Source: Hymenopellis radicata
Lineage: Eukaryota; Basidiomycota; Agaricomycetes; Agaricales; Physalacriaceae
Direction: 5' to 3'
Assembly (NCBI GenBank): GCA_015501595.1
Contig: JADNRX010001241.1
Coordinates: 1-12,241, forward strand
DNA length: 12,241 bases
Each line of letters begins with the position of its first letter. Position 1 is the first letter of the stretch. Of this stretch, positions 8,087 through 12,241 are shown in pieces. Both the position numbers and the translations under genes were made by a program. The notes under the pieces were generated by a model. The model was given only the letters and a program-made list of their open reading frames with translations, did not search any database and was not told the origin of the DNA.

Positions 8087-8743
8087 TTAGGCGACTGATA
8101 TTTCAATGAAGCTGCGCCATCGCCACGAGTCCTCGTCTTTGAGGTCCATGAACGATTGAAGCGGCTGCAGCGATGCATGTTTTGATCGAGACGAGATGGA
8201 GCGTGACTTTGTGGAGAAGAATGATGTGGACGTGTTGGTGAGGGACGGTGGGAGACGACTGGGAGTATGCGTGCTGGCGGCGAATGGATGGTGGCAATTC
8301 GATGAAGGACTCATCATCATCGGACGACTCGTCGCTCGACATCTCATCATCGCCTTCGTCGTCCGTCATGCTCATAAAGTTTTGGCTGATCGTCGCCAGG
8401 ACGGGCCGTTTGCCCTTTCCCTCGAGCCGGGCGAGGGCATCAGAGCGATTCAGGCGACGGTAGCGGGTCGAAGCCGAACTGGGTGTCCTCGCGATGGCGG
8501 GAGGGGACGGCAGAACGGTGCTGGGAGCTGGTTTGGGAGATGGAAGGAATCGTGGCGAGTCTGGTAGTGCCCTGTATACATATCGTTAGACTTTGAAGGC
8601 TTGTAAACAATGAGCACGTACGGTGGTAAAGACTCGGCATGGTCGAATGAAAGAAAAGACCTGAGGTCCTCTGCATAGTCGGATTGGGAGAGCAAGAAGC
8701 CCGACGTGAAGAACGGCGAATAGGGTGAGCCTGTGCGGAACAT
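8087..8743 (-). CDS. Small acidic/serine-rich protein of unknown function, W-R-W-R-S-F-I-E-I-S tail
   Basis: I know of no assigned function. ATG 8741-8743 (CATCACC before it) opens exon 1 (8622-8743). A textbook intron follows (8572-8621, 50 nt: GTACGT, branch CTAAC, ACAG). Exon 2 (to about 8247) encodes a Pro/Ser-rich stretch, then R-S-D-A-L-A-R-L-E-G-K-G-K (83-95), N-F-M-S-M-T-D-D-E-G-D-D-E (105-117) and an acidic Ser run S-S-D-E-S-S-D-D-D-E-S, likely casein-kinase-2 sites. The C-terminus F-M-D-L-K-D-E-D-S-W-R-W-R-S-F-I-E-I-S lies in another frame, with stop TAA 8087-8089. A 40-nt intron (8207-8246, weak GTCCCT donor and AAAG acceptor) gives a 188-residue product; a 43-nt intron 8165-8207 or an indel are alternatives. 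The L-A-R-L-E-G, N-F-M-S-M and S-F-I-E-I-S pieces recall an uncharacterised Agaricomycete family, from memory only. No signal peptide or membrane segment is seen. Confidence 0.7.
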
Positions 8744-11600
8744 GGTGATGCTTGGCGCTGTCGAAGACGACGACGACGATATAGAGGGGTGTGGCGGAAA
8801 GCCTTGCTCTGGTCAGCTTAGGCCTCGTCGGTTATATACCGGTTGGCCTCATGTTTTGTGACTGCAGGGCCAGGGTGCCTCTAAAAACTGGATCGAGATC
8901 CACGGTTTTCGGCCTTCTTCCCCATTTGGCGCCACGTCACACTAACGCCATACTTTCCTAAACAGGGCATCCCAATTGTCAGGTTGATTGTGTCAAGTTT
9001 CCTTGGAGACTTACGCACGTCGCAGAATGATGTTGCTGTGCGCTTCGTTCCACGGCCACCTAGGTATGATGGCCTCCATACCCATTATGCATCAGAGTAT
9101 ACCTCAGCTCCCATCGCAGTACGAAATTCTCTCGCCACGCTGGTAGTCACATCAACCGTTTTCTTCCGTGGGTGCCTCGATGATTGAACGTCGTCATGTC
9201 AATCTTGTACGTACACCTTTAATTGTCTTTACTCTTAATTGCGCGCCTCCTCTCCAATTATTACCTTACAGTACCACCTGTCTGCCAAAACGCTCTTCGA
9301 CTCCGAATAATACGCTACTCTGCGCATCTTCCCGAGCCCGCTAGAATCCAAATCGCTTCCCGTGCCAACCCATATACATTTTGGCCATGACGATCACTCC
9401 AAAGAATTATACAGTTCGATGGTATGGATTGAAAGCCCCATTGTTCTTCCCTGTCTGCGTCATGCATGACAGGCAATTACTCCCAATCAAGCACTCTCGC
9501 GCCTTATCGGATCGTGCCCAGGGAAGAACAATTGAACGCTTTGAATCAACAGACTCGCGTTCTACTCCGCACGGAGCCTCCTATACAGGGTAGATCGCGT
9601 TCATTTACGCCTGGGAAACACAAACGCGGAGCGCGTCGGCTCTGTGTGACTAGACTCGGACCTTGCGCGATGGAAATTCAAACAGCCGCGGTCGTATGTT
9701 TTGCTCAAAAAAATACTCGACTGGCTAAGGCTTCCTCCTCACCGTTTTGCCATCTAGATTTGCTTCCGAACAATGCTCTTTCATCTTCCCTCTTCTCGAG
9801 TTCGCCTATCACCCATCACTGCTTTGTTCTCTCTCTCCATTGTCCTCGTCCTCGTCCTTTGTCCGACGTCATCGCAGTTATGTACCTCTCTGCAGGGCTG
9901 TTGCCATGCTTCCCCAAGTCAATCGGTCGGTGCGCACTTCCGTTTCGGTTCCTGACGTGACTCCTAAGCCGCCTCTTTACTTTCTCTGCCGACAAAAAAG
10001 CCTCTGATTTTCTGCTCCCGCCCCACATGATTTTCCAAAAAGAGTCACCAACGACTATGTGGCTCCATCACGGCGCCCTCCGTCTCTTACTCATTGCACT
10101 CCAAGTCTCCAACGCGATGCGGGATTTACATGAAACATGACGACGACGGCCTACACGGCGGGATCATATTGGATCCACTTAATTGCCCTCCATCTCAATC
10201 ATGTTGCGGTATTACTATTTTCTAGTACCACTTCCTTGCACTTTCAATTGGAGCAACGTCCGAAATGCCCACAGTTCCCTCAGTTCTGGTCTGACAGCCT
10301 TTTGGCGGCGATTCGCAGGGTCTAATGCAATTACCGATCGCGTCGTTGTAACTGTAAAGGGTCCGAGCATATGCAGCACTCACCTCATGGCGCCGTGCTA
10401 CGTGCTCTGCAGCCTTGTCACGGACCACGCAAAAAATACACGTTGCCCCGCTGTCTACTTCGTTGCAATCGGCCGTTACAGGCGGAATTTGGGATATTGA
10501 CAGGCGGTGAATTCCTCTGAGCGCGACTCCAGACTCAAGAGCGGAAGGTCGGTAAGATATCGTAATGTGGCGCACTTTTTACATGAGATATGACGAGAAC
10601 CGCTTTATCTCCCCGGCTCTCCCTGGATTGTGGCCAAGTCCAGGACGAATTCGAACTCCACTTCCCCGGTGCTCTTGCAGCCATGTCGCCGAACGAGCTG
10701 ACATGTGTTTGATAAGAATCGGAAAGAAAGTCATCTTTTCATGGTGTATTTCATGTAATGTGGTTAGTTTATGGACTAGCTGAGGGGCAAAGCGCGCCAT
10801 ATCAACTTTCTACGCGCAATATGACCGACAGACCAGCGTGTTGGACCAGAGTTTCCCGATGCAGTACTGACAATTGGTTTTTGTGGGCGCGCGCTCCCGG
10901 GTGGGGAAGGGTCGGGAGAGCGCTAGCTCAAAACGGATCGGAGCTAGCACATCCCGGTGCTGATGACGGTGGCTGACTTGCAAGTTGGGGTCATCAATGA
11001 CAACTGCAGTCCAACGACGCGTCGGTTTTTTGTCATCAACATAACATGACTGGACGCTGGCTAGGCGCTGCAGGGATGACGCCACAATCCGATTGTATGA
11101 TTAACAAAGAAGATTGCTTCCACGGGGGCTTGATAGATATCTGTTCAACGAACGTGTGATTAGATGGATGTAAAGAAAGTGTGCTATCAATCGACCGGAA
11201 TGGCTTACGATGGCGATGCTATTCGAGTTCAGGTCCGAGTGCGAGCTAAGTACGAGATATCATGATGAGGGACAAGACAAGCACTAGTAGCAGCGGAATG
11301 ATTCAATGTATGTCATCGCGCACAGTTTCTACTCACCAGCAACTACGAACATGCCCATAGGTTAGCCTCCGACGCGGGATATGGCACTGGTGGCGTACGT
11401 CCTTGAAGCTATAAGCATCACGAGGCGTATGTCCGTGGACCTACGCCGCGTAACAACCCCACTTTGCCTGAATGGCGGATGTAGACCGCTCGTTTCAGAG
11501 CCTATGTACATAGGTCAGCGGACGTCGCTCGCTACACAGCCGATTCCGGGGATGCACCTCTGAATGCCGAACCCTCAGTGTGATATACAGCCCACGGGTG
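8744..11600. other. Region without a supportable gene (promoter side of 8087-8743 gene and beyond)
   Basis: The first few hundred bases are the promoter region of the minus-strand gene. At about 9770-9870 the plus strand is strongly pyrimidine-rich (TCCTCGTCCTCGTCC type), like a fungal 5' leader, but no convincing spliced gene follows. Frames up to 164 codons (9466-9960, plus) overlap others in all directions and lack motifs. I recognise no RNA gene, transposon domain or terminal repeat here. Confidence 0.4.
8832..8838 (-). promoter_or_regulatory. TATA box of the 8087-8743 gene
   Basis: TATATAA on the minus strand lies 89 bases before the ATG at 8743. The stretch between them is pyrimidine-rich with a (CGT)n run near 8766-8780, as usual for fungal leaders. 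Sequence and position both suit a core promoter TATA element. Confidence 0.6.
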
Positions 11601-12241
11601 TAAAGATAAAATGACTGGACCTGAGCCAAGCTTGCGGCGAAAGTCGTTTCTGATTCGCCGGCGACAAATAGAGCTACGCATGTCGGCCTACGTTCCGTAT
11701 TCTGAGTCTCCGGAAGCTTTTAGCAAGAACGAGGTTGATGTTGAGCGATGATTGCTATACGTACGGAGGCTTACAGAGAGAACAAGGCGAATATCAAGAA
11801 GACGAACGTTAACCCTGCTGTGGGTCCCAGTGGCCAGAAGATCTCCTTCGAGGTGAAGGAAAAGAACTCTGAACTTTAACGATGAACAACAGGGAACCGT
11901 TCGTTCCTGGAGGAAAAGCAGGTGACGTCGGTCATAGGCACCAGGAGAGAACACAGCGGCGGAAGCAAATTTGAAGCGACCGATAGGAGGTGCGTCGCAA
12001 GCGTCGAGGAGAGAGAGGTACGCCGAGCTATACTTACGCTAGCTAGAGAAGATTATCAGAAAGTCCAGGAAGATTGTCAACGAAGGAACCGCGAGAATAC
12101 CGGGTACGTGTGCTGTAGATCGTTCCGAGCTGCAAGCGAAAAATAGGCCTTTGTATGAAGCACCGGTCAGCGCAAGTTCCTGTAGTTGTTCTTTATGGAC
12201 AAATCATTAGTCGAAACTCACCGAAGGAGATTCAAAGACTT
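11601..12241 (+). other. Purine-rich stretch with charged short reading frames
   Basis: The plus strand is purine-rich and holds three short frames with protein-like composition: 11680-11751 (23 aa, starts M-S-A-Y-V-P-Y-S-E-S), 11748-11879 (43 aa, ends S-F-E-V-K-E-K-N-S-E-L) and 11922-12146 (74 aa, with E-E-R-E-V-R-R-A-I-L-T-L-A-R-E-D-Y). I could not join them with convincing introns and I recognise none. They may be exons of a gene running past the window end, a decayed gene, or chance. Confidence 0.25.

Noticed and set aside
9466..9960. 164-codon plus-strand frame
   Set aside because: It crosses the pyrimidine-rich tract, shows no recognisable domain, and competes with three other open frames in the same bases.
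10640..10665. B-box-like GTTCGAATTCG on the minus strand, suggesting a second tRNA
   Set aside because: The flanking bases do not form a T stem, there is no acceptor stem or anticodon arm at the right distance, and a nearby hairpin (CTGGA/TCCAG) explains the look.
10810..11085. Minus-strand frame containing Y-V-D-D, as in reverse transcriptases
   Set aside because: Only the four residues match; the surrounding sequence has none of the other reverse-transcriptase blocks and the frame is just 91 codons.
1..12241. CRISPR array, insertion sequence, phage or defence system
   Set aside because: No regularly spaced repeats, no transposase or phage motifs, and the genes are clearly eukaryotic with introns.

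Overview
The window looks like nuclear DNA of a filamentous basidiomycete, most likely a mushroom-forming Agaricomycete. The support is: very short spliceosomal introns (about 40-90 nt, GTNNGN donors, CAG/TAG acceptors) in every recognisable protein gene, a proline tRNA gene split by a 16-nt intron after position 37, a basidiomycete-style serine palmitoyltransferase subunit, a Zn(II)2Cys6 regulator with its zinc cluster at the C-terminus, and a small acidic protein ending in the W-R-W-R-S-F-I-E-I-S type tail that I associate with Agaricomycete proteins. Nothing looks bacterial or viral, and I see no CRISPR array or intact transposon.

Layout: (1) 1-509, plus strand, is the 3' end of an unrecognised gene with strong GC-ending codon bias, followed by a poly(A)-signal-like AATAAA at 748. 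(2) 1507-2525, minus strand, is a five- or six-exon Zn(II)2Cys6 DNA-binding protein; the zinc cluster is rebuilt only after removing a 51-nt intron. (3) 2526-3985 shows no supportable gene. (4) 3986-4073 is tRNA-Pro(AGG) with an intron and an oligo-T terminator. (5) 4273-6045, plus strand, is LCB1, the non-catalytic large subunit of serine palmitoyltransferase, complete, with four exons and 540 residues. (6) 6046-8086 holds no supportable gene but contains a diverged dispersed repeat pair. (7) 8087-8743, minus strand, is a small conserved-looking protein of unknown function with a TATA box upstream. (8) 8744-12241 has no gene I can defend; the last 600 bases have purine-rich, charged short reading frames that could be an exon remnant or part of an undetected gene.

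The genes do not form a pathway or cluster. LCB1 makes sphingoid bases in the ER, the tRNA serves translation, the zinc-cluster protein is probably a nuclear regulator of unknown targets, and the two remaining proteins are uncharacterised. The tRNA and LCB1 lie in the same direction only about 200 bp apart, so the LCB1 promoter must lie next to or within a Pol III unit. I found no convincing new multi-gene system. The most useful points are gene-structure subtleties: a stop-free 48-nt LCB1 intron inside a conserved active-site-adjacent segment, an unusual A at D-loop position 18 of the tRNA, and reading-frame ambiguities in both minus-strand genes.
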